This document shows, one piece after another, positions 52,484 through 61,212 of a stretch of DNA of 64,000 bases (its first letter is position 1; every line of letters begins with the position of its first letter). The DNA comes from Bradyrhizobium sp. NDS-1. GTDB lineage: Bacteria; Pseudomonadota; Alphaproteobacteria; Rhizobiales; Xanthobacteraceae. The position numbers were made by a program, and so were the translations under genes. The DNA lies in the NCBI RefSeq assembly GCF_032918005.1, contig NZ_CP136628.1:3457501-3521500 (forward strand). The letters run 5' to 3'. The notes beneath the pieces are model-generated. The model had not been told where the DNA came from, ran no database searches, and worked only from the letters and a program-made list of their open reading frames with translations.

Positions 52484-55171
52484 ATGTCCGCCGAATTGAC
52501 GCCGACCCCTGAGAAAAAGCGAACATTCTCGCTCTCCATCGGCCAGCTCACCTTCGGCAGTTTCCTGCTCGTGCTGGCGGTGATCATCGTCACCTCGACC
52601 GCGAGCGTGATCGCGATCCGGCACATCGACACGACCTTTGCCGAGCTGCAGCGGCTGCAGAGCGTCGGCGACCTCGCCGAGGACATCGACCGCCGCATGA
52701 ACGAATTGCGCCTCGCCGCGCGCGATTTCGTCACCGATCCCGGCGCCGGCACCCAGTTCCAACAGGTGGGCGAGGCGGCCTCGACGCTCAGCGACATCCT
52801 GAAGAAGACCCGCATCGAGCTCGCACCCGAGCAGCAGGACATGATCGACGGGGTCACCGAGCGCCTCGCGACCTATCGGACGGGCCTCGAGCGGATCTCG
52901 ACCCTGATCGATCGCCGCGCCCAGCTGCTCGCCGGCCTGCCGCCGCTGCGCGACCAGTTCGATGTGGCCGTCGCCGGAACCGCCGACCGCGAACTGGCCT
53001 CGCGCCTGTCGGAGGCGCAGAGCCGCATCGCGACCGGGCTGCTCGCGCGCAACCCCTCCGCGGCGGAGCAGGCCGCGCAGAACATGCGGGCACTGAACAT
53101 TGGCGATGCCGGGCTGAAGGCGGCAGTGAACGATTATGCCGAGGCCATCATGGCCGTGGCCGTCAGAGAGCGGCAGATCGCCGATATCGACCGCGAGGTG
53201 CTGGGAACCGAGGGCCGGCTGATCGGCCGCGTCACCGAGTTGCTGCGCGAAGTCAGTGACCGGCGCGGCCACGTGCTGTCGCGTGACTTTGCCCGTACGC
53301 TGACGGAGGCGCGATGGCAGAGCATCGCGCTCGGCACCATCGGGGTCCTGATCGGCATTCTGGCGGCCGGCTTCGTGGTGCGCAGGACGGTCCGTCCGCT
53401 TGCCCAGATCGCGCGTTCCATTCGCGCGCTTGCGGCGGGCCGGAAAGACACCTCCATCCCGTCCGCCGACCTCGACAACGAGATCGGCGACATCGCGCGT
53501 GCGGCCGAAGTGTTCCGCCGCGCGCTGGAGGAGGCCGACACCGCGCGCGAGGCGGCGGTGCGCGCGCTCACCGAGCAGCGCCTCGCCGAAGAGAGTTACC
53601 GGAAACTGTTCGAGGGCTCGATCGACGGCATCTATGTGACGACGCCGGCCGGCGATCTCCTCAATGCCAACCCGGCGCTGGCGCGGATGATGGGTTATGA
53701 CAGTCCGCAGCAGCTCATCGACAGCATCAACGACATCGCCCACACGATCTACGTCCATCCCGAGGCGCGCGTCGAATACCAGCGGCTCATGACGCGCGAC
53801 GGCATGGTGCGCGAGTTCGAGTATCAGGTGCGCCAGCGCAGCGGCGACATCCTGTGGCTTTCCGACAGCGCTACCGGCGTGCGGGACGAGCAGGGCAACA
53901 TCGTCCGCTACGAGGGAACGCTGCGCGACATCACCGACCAGAAGCGGGCGGAAGACGCCATCGCCGAAGGCCGGCGCCTGCTCCAGCAGGTCATCGACAC
54001 CGTGCCCGCGGTGATCAACGTCAAGGACCGCAATCTGCGCTACGTGCTGATGAACCGCTACATGGCCGGCATCTTCGGCATCGAGCCGGGCGATGCGCTC
54101 GGCCGCACCACGGCCGACCTGATGTCGCGCTATGGCGCGGCCAAGTCCGACGAGAGCGACAAGAGGGTGCTCAAGCTCCGCAAAGGCCTCGGCTTCTACG
54201 AGGAGGAGTACAAGGACGCCTCCGGCAACATGCGGCAATGGCTGGTCAACAAGCTGCCGCTGCTCGATGCCGAGGGCGAGATCGAGCGGATCGTCACGGT
54301 GGCGCTCGACATCGGCGAGCGCAAGCGCGGCGAGCAGGAGATGCGCAAGGCCAAGGAATCCGCCGAGACGGCGCTGCGCAATCTGCGCGAGACGCAGGCC
54401 TCGCTGATCGAGGCCGAGAAGCTCGCCGCGCTCGGACGCCTGGTCGCCGGCGTGGCGCACGAGGTCAACAATCCCGTCGGCATCAGCCTCACGGTCGCGT
54501 CCGCGCTGGAGCGCAAGACCGCGATGTTCACTGCCGAAGTCGAGCGCGGCGAGCTCCGCCGCTCCACGCTCAACGATTTCCTGAGCACCAGCCGCGACGC
54601 ATCCTCGCAGCTCGTCTCCAATCTCAACCGCGCCGCCGAGCTGATCCAGTCGTTCAAGCAGGTTGCCGCCGACCGCAACTATTCGGACCAGCGTACTTTC
54701 GATCTCGGCGACCTCACCGAGCAGGTGGTGATGAGCTTGCGGCCGGGCCTGCGCAAGCACAACCTGACGCTCAACGTCGAGTGCCAGCCCGATCTCGCCA
54801 TGAACAGCTATCCGGGTCCGTACGGCCAGGTGCTGACCAATCTGTTTCTCAATTCGGTGGCGCACGCCTTCCCGGACGGCCGGCCAGGGACCATCGACAT
54901 TCAGGTGCGGGAGTCCGGCAAGGACAATGTCGAGATCATCTTCTCCGACAATGGCTGCGGCATGTCGCTCGACGTTCGCCGCCGCGCCTTCGATCCGTTC
55001 TTCACGACGCGGCGCGACCAGGGCGGCACCGGCCTCGGCCTGCACATCGTCTACAGCATCGTCACCAACCGGCTCGGCGGACGGCTCGATCTCGATTCCG
55101 AGCCGGGCAGCGGCACGCGCATCCAGATCATCCTGCCGCGCACGGCGCCGCTCGAGCAGGCTGCGGAATAG
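52484..55171 (+). CDS. Membrane-bound sensor histidine kinase with HAMP and two PAS domains
   Basis: The protein has 895 residues. One membrane segment is near residues 24-46, a periplasmic four-helix-like region to about 278 (rich in Leu/Ala/Arg) and a second segment about 279-300. A HAMP domain (300-355), PAS1 (about 370-490) and PAS2 (about 496-610) follow. The HisKA is unusual in lacking a hydrophobic dimer start: VAGVAHEVNNPVG, with His659. The ATPase has the N box NLFLNSVAHAF, G1 DNGCGM and G2 GGTGLGLHIV. A linker CCD (EMRKAKESAETALRNLRETQ) precedes HisKA. No response regulator is adjacent; its partner is unknown. Confidence 0.94.
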   Translation: MSAELTPTPEKKRTFSLSIGQLTFGSFLLVLAVIIVTSTASVIAIRHIDTTFAELQRLQSVGDLAEDIDRRMNELRLAARDFVTDPGAGTQFQQVGEAASTLSDILKKTRIELAPEQQDMIDGVTERLATYRTGLERISTLIDRRAQLLAGLPPLRDQFDVAVAGTADRELASRLSEAQSRIATGLLARNPSAAEQAAQNMRALNIGDAGLKAAVNDYAEAIMAVAVRERQIADIDREVLGTEGRLIGRVTELLREVSDRRGHVLSRDFARTLTEARWQSIALGTIGVLIGILAAGFVVRRTVRPLAQIARSIRALAAGRKDTSIPSADLDNEIGDIARAAEVFRRALEEADTAREAAVRALTEQRLAEESYRKLFEGSIDGIYVTTPAGDLLNANPALARMMGYDSPQQLIDSINDIAHTIYVHPEARVEYQRLMTRDGMVREFEYQVRQRSGDILWLSDSATGVRDEQGNIVRYEGTLRDITDQKRAEDAIAEGRRLLQQVIDTVPAVINVKDRNLRYVLMNRYMAGIFGIEPGDALGRTTADLMSRYGAAKSDESDKRVLKLRKGLGFYEEEYKDASGNMRQWLVNKLPLLDAEGEIERIVTVALDIGERKRGEQEMRKAKESAETALRNLRETQASLIEAEKLAALGRLVAGVAHEVNNPVGISLTVASALERKTAMFTAEVERGELRRSTLNDFLSTSRDASSQLVSNLNRAAELIQSFKQVAADRNYSDQRTFDLGDLTEQVVMSLRPGLRKHNLTLNVECQPDLAMNSYPGPYGQVLTNLFLNSVAHAFPDGRPGTIDIQVRESGKDNVEIIFSDNGCGMSLDVRRRAFDPFFTTRRDQGGTGLGLHIVYSIVTNRLGGRLDLDSEPGSGTRIQIILPRTAPLEQAAE

Positions 55172-55525
55172 CTAGTCGGCGTCGGCGAGCTTGTGCAGAG
55201 TCGCGCCGAAAATCTGGCTGGCCTTGCCGACCAGCGCCGTGCCCGTCATCTCTCCGCGCGTCTCTGTGAATGTGCCACTGACGCCGATGCCGACCGGGGC
55301 AGGGCCGCCGAACAGTGGATTGTCGTTGCCCCGAGGCGAGGTGTGCCGTTGCACCAGCACTTCGCCCTTGAAGGTGCTGTTGTCCTTCACCACGTAGCTG
55401 CCGGTGTAATAGAGATAGGCATCGCCGCCAAGAATCTTGCCGTCGCGAAAAAGAATGACGCCGCTGCCCTTGCCGGCTCGACCATCGAGCAGGGTCACAT
55501 GAATCGAATAGAGACCGTTTTTCAT
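55172..55525 (-). CDS. GrlR-family protein
   Basis: The protein has 117 residues from ATG 55525. MKNGLYSIHVTLLDGRAGKGSGVILFRDGKILGGD (read in pieces: NGLYSIHVTLLDG, then GSGVILFRDGKILGGD) and AYLYYTGSYVVKDNSTFKGEV match the GrlR beta-barrel family. In enteropathogenic E. coli GrlR inhibits the activator GrlA of a type III secretion island. In Bradyrhizobium the family is widespread and not tied to secretion. The stop is immediately adjacent to that of the convergent kinase. Confidence 0.85.
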   Translation of the reverse strand: MKNGLYSIHVTLLDGRAGKGSGVILFRDGKILGGDAYLYYTGSYVVKDNSTFKGEVLVQRHTSPRGNDNPLFGGPAPVGIGVSGTFTETRGEMTGTALVGKASQIFGATLHKLADAD

Positions 55526-55677
55526 AACGTCCCGCAGGCCGGCCGCCATCGCCCAATGGCGTAACCGGTCCTGCTTTTATGCCAAAGCGCATCCGCTCGC
55601 GCAACGCGGCAGTTTGCCGGCCGGCCGCGGGAGGTTGCCGCCGTGAGCCGCACGCTTCCCAGCTTGTGCTTGGATTC

Positions 55678-56064
55678 TCAAGTGTATTTCTTGTCGCGCT
55701 CCAGCAGTTCGATGGAAATGCCTTCGGGACCGCGGATGAAGCAGATGCGCACGCCGGGCCGGATCGTGGTCGGCTCGCGCGTGAAGGTGACGCCCTTGGC
55801 CTTGATCTCGGCCGCGACGGCATCGATGTCCTTCACCGTCAACCCGAAATGGTCGAGGCCCTGATGCGGATGCGGAGGCGGCGGGTTGACGTCGCTATCG
55901 CCCTCGAGCGGCGCGATGAAGATCCTGGCGCCTCCAAGGTTCACGTCGATCCGTCCCGGCGCATGCACGACCTCGCCGCCGAGGATGTCCCGCAGCCAAG
56001 CCGCCGTGGTCTCCGGATCGGGGCTGCGCAGATGGACGTGATCCCAAGTAACGACGAATGGCAT
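55678..56064 (-). CDS. VOC (glyoxalase/bleomycin-resistance)-family protein
   Basis: The protein has 128 residues, one VOC domain. PFVVTWDHVHLRSPDPETTAAWL at the start gives the first metal His, and GLDHFGLTVKD the second, with ISIELLERD at the end giving the Glu. This set (His-His-Glu) is the normal VOC metal site. It can be a glyoxalase, isomerase or dioxygenase; no evidence chooses. I took ATG 56064, because a long in-frame upstream part lies outside the domain. Confidence 0.9.
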   Translation of the reverse strand: MPFVVTWDHVHLRSPDPETTAAWLRDILGGEVVHAPGRIDVNLGGARIFIAPLEGDSDVNPPPPHPHQGLDHFGLTVKDIDAVAAEIKAKGVTFTREPTTIRPGVRICFIRGPEGISIELLERDKKYT

Positions 56065-56249
56065 TCCAATTCTCCCGACGCGCGATGGCTCGATGTTGCA
56101 GCGTATGTTAACGGCCCCGGCCGGCGATCGCCACTGCCCTTGCCGATTCGCAGGGAACCTTAGTTCGTCTTCCGGATTGAAGTAAGCTGTGGCCGAGTCC
56201 GTCGGCGCAATCGGTCGTCGAACGTGCTTCCGCCGCCATCGGTACAACC

Positions 56250-56822
56250 ATGAACGCCAGGCTCGACCGGATCGGATTGGGGCGCTTCGCCGGGACCGGC
56301 GAGAGATTGGCGCGGGCCGTGACGATGGCCAGCGTCTCATTTGGCCGAAGCCTGCTGTGGCTGTTGGCCGCCATCATCGTCGGCTGCGGCGTCTGGATGC
56401 TGCTGCCTCTCTCCAAGGGCAATAGCGCTGAGCAGGTGAAGTCGGAGCTGGCCGCAGTCGAGCCGGCTCCTTCGGGAGATCCGGCGGCAGCGGGCTCGCT
56501 GGCGACCGAAGCTCAGGTCCCGGCTATGGCAGACCTCGATCGTCTCAGGATTTCATCGCAAACCTGGCGCCGTGGCGGCCTCGGCTCAAAAGCCCTGGTG
56601 ACGTTCACGCTGCGAAACGACAATGACTATGCCGTAAACAATGTCGAGATCGTTTGCGCCTTCACGCGCCGCGACGGCAGTCATCTCACGAATCGCAGCC
56701 GCGTGCTGGCAGATCCGGTCAGCATGAAGAGCCGCAAGACCTTTGCCCGGATTCCCGTCGGCGTCGTTAACGTGAATGCCGATCAGGCGAAATGCTCGCT
56801 GGTTGCGGCACGTCGCGCGTAA
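56250..56822 (+). CDS. Single-span membrane protein of unknown function
   Basis: The protein has 190 residues. One hydrophobic segment is at about 35-54 (LLWLLAAIIVGCGVWMLLPL). The C-terminal part contains LVTFTLRNDNDYAVNNVEIVCAF and a Cys at the end (DQAKCSLVAARRA), with beta-strand character as in small Ig-like or FxLYD-type domains. I do not recognise a named family with confidence. Confidence 0.6.
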   Translation: MNARLDRIGLGRFAGTGERLARAVTMASVSFGRSLLWLLAAIIVGCGVWMLLPLSKGNSAEQVKSELAAVEPAPSGDPAAAGSLATEAQVPAMADLDRLRISSQTWRRGGLGSKALVTFTLRNDNDYAVNNVEIVCAFTRRDGSHLTNRSRVLADPVSMKSRKTFARIPVGVVNVNADQAKCSLVAARRA

Positions 56823-56973
56823 GGACTGCATGTTCCGGTAGCGGAAAAGTTACCCTCCCGGGTCCTTGGCAAAAAACCTCGCGTTGCCATTTGAACCGAA
56901 CGGCCTGGGCCAGGAACCAATCTAGTGATCGCCTGTTGAAGGCGAAGAGCCCACGCGGGGCGGAGCGCGGCCA

Positions 56974-57495
56974 ATGCCAATCTTTCGGTATTTCGTCTTT
57001 GTCGGTGGAGCCTTGCTCGCACTGCTGTTCGCTGCGGATTTCGTCTTTCCGGCGGCGCCGGTGGCGCAAGCCGTTGCGACCGCAAGCAACGATCAGCCCC
57101 TGATCCGGATCCGGTCCGACCGCCATCTGCCCGAGCGCGTCGTGCTCGACACCACCCAGCCCACGATTGTCCCGCCGGCGGTGAAGACCGCCGCTGTTGC
57201 TGCGCCTCAACCGCCAGTGCAGGACAGCGCGTCGGCAGCTCTCGCCGAGATGTCGGCCAAGGCGCGGGTGCGCGAGACATTCGCCCAGTTCACGCCGCCG
57301 AAGGCCGATACCGCCGGCTCCAGGAACCCGGAGGTCAAGCCGCAGGCTTCACAAGCTCAGGCGTCTCAGGCCCAAATTGCTCCGGTCCAGGCTAAGCGCA
57401 AGGCCGCCAGGGCGTATCAGGCCCCGCAGCCCGGCCGGCCGATGATGCAGGTCGCCCAGCAGCCGCATTTCGGTCTCTTCAACACGACCTGGTGA
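56974..57495 (+). CDS. Membrane-anchored Ala/Gln-rich protein of unknown function
   Basis: The protein has 173 residues. A membrane anchor or signal is near residues 7-25 (FVFVGGALLALLFAADFVFP). The rest is Ala, Pro and Gln-rich with repeated SQAQ units (PQASQAQASQAQIAPVQ). A basic stretch (AKRKAARAYQ) follows. No family is recognised, and low complexity suggests a flexible periplasmic spacer. Confidence 0.6.
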   Translation: MPIFRYFVFVGGALLALLFAADFVFPAAPVAQAVATASNDQPLIRIRSDRHLPERVVLDTTQPTIVPPAVKTAAVAAPQPPVQDSASAALAEMSAKARVRETFAQFTPPKADTAGSRNPEVKPQASQAQASQAQIAPVQAKRKAARAYQAPQPGRPMMQVAQQPHFGLFNTTW

Positions 57496-57650
57496 GAGCG
57501 CCCTCCATCCGTCTCCAGGGAGGCGAGGAAGGGCTTTTTATTGGTCAGCCTCTCTGCTAATCCGAACCCGTCCGAACACCGCCCGGAGTGCTGGTTCGTC
57601 AGCGGCCGGTCCGGCAGGTTTCGGTTTGCGGCCCGGTAGCCCGGGCCAGG

Positions 57651-57727
57651 GCGCTCGTAGCTCAGCTGGATAGAGCATCGGATTTCGATTCCGAGGGTCG
57701 GAGGTTCGAATCCTTCCGAGCGCGCCA
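57651..57727 (+). tRNA. tRNA-Arg, anticodon TCG
   Basis: All arms fold: acceptor GCGCTCG with CGAGCGC, D arm GCTC...GAGC, anticodon arm TCGGA-TTTCGAT-TCCGA, T arm GGAGG-TTCGAAT-CCTTC, followed by discriminator G and an encoded CCA. The anticodon loop TTTCGAT places TCG at 34-36, which reads CGA and other CGN Arg codons. The TTCGAAT loop is normal. It stands alone between a plus-strand gene and a minus-strand AraC gene. No integrase or repeated 3' end was seen nearby. Confidence 0.97.
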
Positions 57728-57800
57728 GTCCTTGGCGTTTCAGATATGTTCCGAATGGCGCCGATACCGGGTCCGCAGTCGCGAGGGCTGCAGCGTCAGG

Positions 57801-58790
57801 TCATGACCCCGCTTGTCGTCCCCTTGCCAACGTGTCCGAGGGCGCCTCGTGGAACGTCGCGCGGTAGGCTGCGGCAAATTCACCGAGATGATGGAAGCCC
57901 TGGGCACGTGCGCACGTGGCCACGGTCGCGCCGCCGCCCTTGAGGAGGCGGACGCGGGTCGCCCACAGCCTCTTGAGGCGAATATACTGGTGCAGGCTCA
58001 TGCCGCGCACCTTGCTGACTGCGCCGCCGAGCGTCCGGATCGAGACGCCGAACTCGCTGGCCAGATCGGCGGTGTAGATCGGTGCGGTCGGATGGGCTGC
58101 GACGTAGTCGTCGATCCGCTGCACGAGCTTGATCGCTCGCTCGCCCTGCACCGAGGTGCTCAGGTCCGACATCGGATCGATCCGAAACAATTCGTCGAGC
58201 GCGAGCAACAGGCCCTCCTGGAGATGGGCAGCCACCTCGGTGGTTTCGAACAGGACGGGCTGCACTGATGCGGTTCGCAGGATGTCGAGCAGAAGCTGCC
58301 GCGTGTGGAGCAGGGCGGGCCGGTTTGCGATACGGGCCCGCAAGTCGTCGGCGTGATCGAACCAACCCCGGTCCCTCAGCCCGGGGGAGAGGATGATCAT
58401 TGCATAGTGATTGGTCTGAGGCTCGACGAAATGGCAACCATCGTTGCCGCGGAGCGCAATGAAGAAGCGCGCATCGAGATCCAGGCCCTTGAAGTTGACC
58501 TGGAGGCCGTCGGTCATGGACAGGACCACCATCCCGCCCGGCATCCGATAGGCGGTGTCGAGAATCCGCGCGAACGATCTCATCACGATGATGCGGCAGG
58601 CCGGCAGGGCGACGACGGCGCGGGCCGCGGCAAAGTTTGGGACGTCGAGCGGAATGCTCCTCGCGTCCTCCATCGACTCGATCGGGCGAAACGCATCGAC
58701 GTCGGCAAAGCCGATCAGTTGCAGCGCGGAGGATGGAGCGAGGGCGTCGAACAACATGGGCCTGGCCGGCTGCTGAAATGTGACAATCAA
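57801..58790 (-). CDS. AraC-family transcriptional regulator
   Basis: The protein has 329 residues. The C-terminal HTH region reads APIYTADLASEFGVSIRTLGGAV (first helix-turn-helix) and ATVATCARAQGFHHLGEFAAAYRATF (second), as in AraC/XylS proteins. The N-terminal sensing domain of about 210 residues resembles the cupin-like/AraC_N ligand part. The start is uncertain: TTG 58790 gives MIVTFQQPARP, and ATG 58757 would give a shorter form. No target gene is obvious. Confidence 0.88.
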   Translation of the reverse strand: MIVTFQQPARPMLFDALAPSSALQLIGFADVDAFRPIESMEDARSIPLDVPNFAAARAVVALPACRIIVMRSFARILDTAYRMPGGMVVLSMTDGLQVNFKGLDLDARFFIALRGNDGCHFVEPQTNHYAMIILSPGLRDRGWFDHADDLRARIANRPALLHTRQLLLDILRTASVQPVLFETTEVAAHLQEGLLLALDELFRIDPMSDLSTSVQGERAIKLVQRIDDYVAAHPTAPIYTADLASEFGVSIRTLGGAVSKVRGMSLHQYIRLKRLWATRVRLLKGGGATVATCARAQGFHHLGEFAAAYRATFHEAPSDTLARGRQAGS

Positions 58791-59195
58791 ATGAACGTCG
58801 ATACATCGCCATCAATGGCGAAACATCGCGTCTCAGTAAACCGAATTTCAGACCGTAGTATTGCGGACATCATGCCATGGCGCCTGTCAGATCGATGTCG
58901 CCGTCAACGTTCCCGGCTGAGGTTGGGCCCGGAAGCGTTGTCGATGAAGTGCAGCCGCGTGCATGCAGAGGGCGCGAGCTTCGTCCCCCTGTCTCAGCTG
59001 CCTCTCGAGATGCGTCTGCTGGTCCATGCCCGTCTGCGGGCACCGAAAACGTTCAACTCGGCCGTCACCGCAGAATGACGGTGCGGGCCGATTTATCCTT
59101 GATCCAGATCAGTTTTGGAATCGCTTCAGGCCGGCGACACCCGTGCGAGGAATGATCTCGCAAAAGCGAGGGGGCCCAAATGGCCCCCTCAGATG
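58791..59195. other. Intergenic stretch with no recognised gene
   Basis: About 400 bases between the AraC gene and a small tyrosine-rich protein gene (both minus strand). Open frames on the plus strand lack ribosome-binding sites and family resemblance. I see no clear promoter, palindrome or repeat. The segment GAATTTCAGACCG near 58840 is AT-richer and could carry the AraC gene's promoter. Confidence 0.5.
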
Positions 59196-59486
59196 TCACC
59201 AGTGGCGATAGCGTGGGCCATAGCCATAATACCGTGGAGCGTAGTAGCGGGGCGCATAATACCGCGGGGCGTAATACGGCCGCGGAGCGTAGTACCCATA
59301 GTAGTTCGGACGCCACCAGCAGCGTCCCCAGGCGTCGCAGACCATGCGAACCTGCTCTACACCGGAGACCCCAGGTGTGGCAGGCGCCGGCGCGATGGGC
59401 ATGGCGGACGCCGCCGGCGATACCGCCAAGCCTCCCAACATGGCACCGAACAGGGACGCGGCGACGAGGCCGATCTTGCGAGTCAT
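59196..59486 (-). CDS. Secreted protein with YYAPR repeats
   Basis: The protein has 96 residues. A signal peptide (LVAASLFGAMLGGLAVS, cut near ASA) is followed by a short region with a Cys pair (MVCDAWGRCWWRP). The C-terminus repeats YYAPR four times in the form YAPRYYAPRYYAPRYYG. Tyr/Pro/Arg-rich repeats of this kind occur in small envelope proteins of Bradyrhizobium with unknown role. GGAAGACATC-like sequence precedes the ATG at 59486. Confidence 0.85.
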   Translation of the reverse strand: MTRKIGLVAASLFGAMLGGLAVSPAASAMPIAPAPATPGVSGVEQVRMVCDAWGRCWWRPNYYGYYAPRPYYAPRYYAPRYYAPRYYGYGPRYRHW

Positions 59487-59728
59487 GATGTCTTCCTCCG
59501 CTTACGCGGGACAGGATATCGAAGTTGTTCTGATCAAATTGTGGCGGAGCCGAAATGTAATGCTGATGAACGGATCTTCAGCAAGTCCGCTCGGCTAACC
59601 CCGCGTTGATCGTATCGCCGATGCCATGCCGTAGACCTTGATCCTGCGCAATTCGCAAGTCTGCCTCGGCTCTTAGTGTTGCCGGCGTGGCAGCGGCGTG
59701 GTGCTTGCTGCGGGGCAAGGTGAACTGG

Positions 59729-60130
59729 ATGCTGGTCGTTCCAAATCTGTCGATCTCGCCGGAGAAAGTCTTCTTCGTCATCTCGAAATCGCGCCGGTCC
59801 GACATCGAGGCGGTCGGAGCGGGCGTCATCCCGGCCTTCGGCGACGATGACATGAGCTATGGGCGAGGCGGGACCACCGACCGGGCGGAGCTCGCGGGCT
59901 TTATCCGCGATCTCAATGTCGACGAGCAGATCGACCTCGTGGCGCTGACCTGGCTTGGTCGCGGCGATGGCGATCTCTCCAATTGGCGCGAATTGCAGAC
60001 CCAGGCCGCGCAGGCGCACAACCAGCGCACCGCTTCCTACCTGATCGGCACGCCAATGCTCGCTGACTATCTGGAGGAGGCGATGGCGCAATTCGGCAAG
60101 TCCTTCGAGGATTTCGAAGAACATCTCTGA
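59729..60130 (+). CDS. DUF3775 domain protein
   Basis: The protein has 133 residues from ATG 59729, with AAGGTGAACTGG upstream; an earlier GTG at 59687 adds 14 residues without a signal peptide. LSISPEKVFFVISKSRR, AELAGFIRDLNVDEQIDLVALTWLGRGDGD and TPMLADYLEEAMAQFGKSFEDFE match DUF3775. No function is known. It precedes the host-attachment-family gene by 40 bases on the same strand. Confidence 0.85.
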   Translation: MLVVPNLSISPEKVFFVISKSRRSDIEAVGAGVIPAFGDDDMSYGRGGTTDRAELAGFIRDLNVDEQIDLVALTWLGRGDGDLSNWRELQTQAAQAHNQRTASYLIGTPMLADYLEEAMAQFGKSFEDFEEHL

Positions 60131-60170
60131 TGCCGACGCGGCCTCGACAAGTGTTTCAAGGAGAGTTGCA

Positions 60171-60632
60171 ATGGACAAGATGAGAATCGACAAGGGCGAC
60201 TGGCTGGTCGTGTGCGATGGGCGCAAGGCGCTCATTCTGGAAAATCTCGGCGACGAGATGTTTCCGAACCTTCACACCAGGGAGGTGCACGAGCAGCCCA
60301 ACCCCTCGACCAGCGCGCAAGGAAGCGATGCGCCAGGGCGCCTGCATGCCGCTGCCGGCGGCGTGCGCAGTTCGGCCGAGCAGACCGACTGGCATGACGA
60401 GGCCGAGCGCGCCTTCCTGCGGAGCTTGGCCAGCCGGCTCGATGCCGCCGTCAGCGCGGGTGAGACCTCGGCCCTGACCATGGTGGCCTCGCCGCGTGCC
60501 CTCGGCATGATCCGCGCCGATTACTCGGAGGTCATGCGCAAGGCGCTTCGGGGCGAGATCGGCAAGGATCTCGTCAAGCTGCCGGTCTACGAGATCGAAA
60601 AGCAATTGCTGCTGTCGGGCGCCGCCAAATAG
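60171..60632 (+). CDS. Host-attachment-family (baeRF) protein
   Basis: The protein has 153 residues. The N-terminal GDWLVVCDGRKALILENLGD and LTMVASPRALGMIRADYSEVMRKAL are characteristic. The family was named for a plant attachment gene of Agrobacterium and resembles bacterial relatives of eRF1 domain 2-like proteins; a translation-rescue role has been proposed from comparative work. The protein is cytoplasmic. It is paired with DUF3775. Confidence 0.88.
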   Translation: MDKMRIDKGDWLVVCDGRKALILENLGDEMFPNLHTREVHEQPNPSTSAQGSDAPGRLHAAAGGVRSSAEQTDWHDEAERAFLRSLASRLDAAVSAGETSALTMVASPRALGMIRADYSEVMRKALRGEIGKDLVKLPVYEIEKQLLLSGAAK

Positions 60633-60663
60633 AGGCGCCCTGCAGAGGCCGCGCCAGCGTCCC

Positions 60664-60924
60664 TCAGTAGCAGGGGTGCCGGCGGCGGTCCTGACCGACA
60701 TAGGCGGCCGCGCTCTGGTAGCAATGGTTCGTCGACGGGCCGTCGTAATAGGCGAAGGTGCCGGGGGTGATGCCGGGACCGTAATTGTGGATGTAGCTGA
60801 TCGGATAGGGCAGCGGGTTGACGTAACGGTGGTGCCGGTGGTGTCCCCGCGCCTCCGCGAGGCCAGGGGCTAGGATTGCGGCCGACAGGGCAGCAACCGC
60901 GGCTACAAGCGTCAACTTGCTCAT
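60664..60924 (-). CDS. Small secreted protein with His/Tyr-rich mature part
   Basis: The protein has 86 residues. A signal peptide (LVAAVAALSAAILAPGLAEA) is followed by RGHHRHHRYVNPLPYPISYIHNYGPG and a C-terminus with two Cys (NHCYQSAAAYVGQDRRRHPCY). The HH repeats suggest metal binding. Similar small proteins of unknown function are common in the group. ATG 60924; a moderately good GGAGAATC lies upstream. Confidence 0.8.
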   Translation of the reverse strand: MSKLTLVAAVAALSAAILAPGLAEARGHHRHHRYVNPLPYPISYIHNYGPGITPGTFAYYDGPSTNHCYQSAAAYVGQDRRRHPCY

Positions 60925-61212
60925 CTTGATTCTCCGGGACCCGCGCGAATAGTCCCATCTATAGCCACTTCGAGCCTCCGGGGCACCCGTCCGGCGCCCG
61001 GAAATCAGGGGTAATCCCGCAGATTCCCGGGTGGGTGTGACAGAATTGCCTGAAATGCCGTCGAGGCCTGCCCATTTTTGGCCTTTTCGGGATGCTTAAC
61101 GAATTCCCCACACAAGTATGACCAAAGACTATTCAGTCAAGAATCCTGTCGCCGGCCTGTTGGGGTCCTTCGAGGCCGGTGCATTCCTGAAGGCTTTCGC
61201 CGTCACCTCGCC
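60925..61212. other. Intergenic stretch of 288 bases
   Basis: No gene or repeat is visible. An AT-richer segment with CACACAAGTATGACC at about 61,110 may carry a promoter for the secreted ClpP-like gene. An in-frame extension of that gene runs back through it, but it has no signal peptide and is not convincing. Confidence 0.4.

Noticed and set aside
52391..55045. An open frame of 884 codons on the strand opposite the histidine kinase
   Set aside because: The kinase frame on the plus strand has clear domains. The opposite frame is rich in Arg, Ala, Gly and His without family motifs. Long antisense frames are common in GC-rich genes.
57496..57545. Possible terminator after the Ala/Gln-rich membrane protein
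   Set aside because: CCTCC/GGAGG and GCCCT/AGGGC pairings compete and do not give a stable stem before the T-run CTTTTTATT.
57651..57727. tRNA-Arg as an integration site for a genomic island
   Set aside because: No integrase gene and no direct repeat of the tRNA 3' end was seen within the window.
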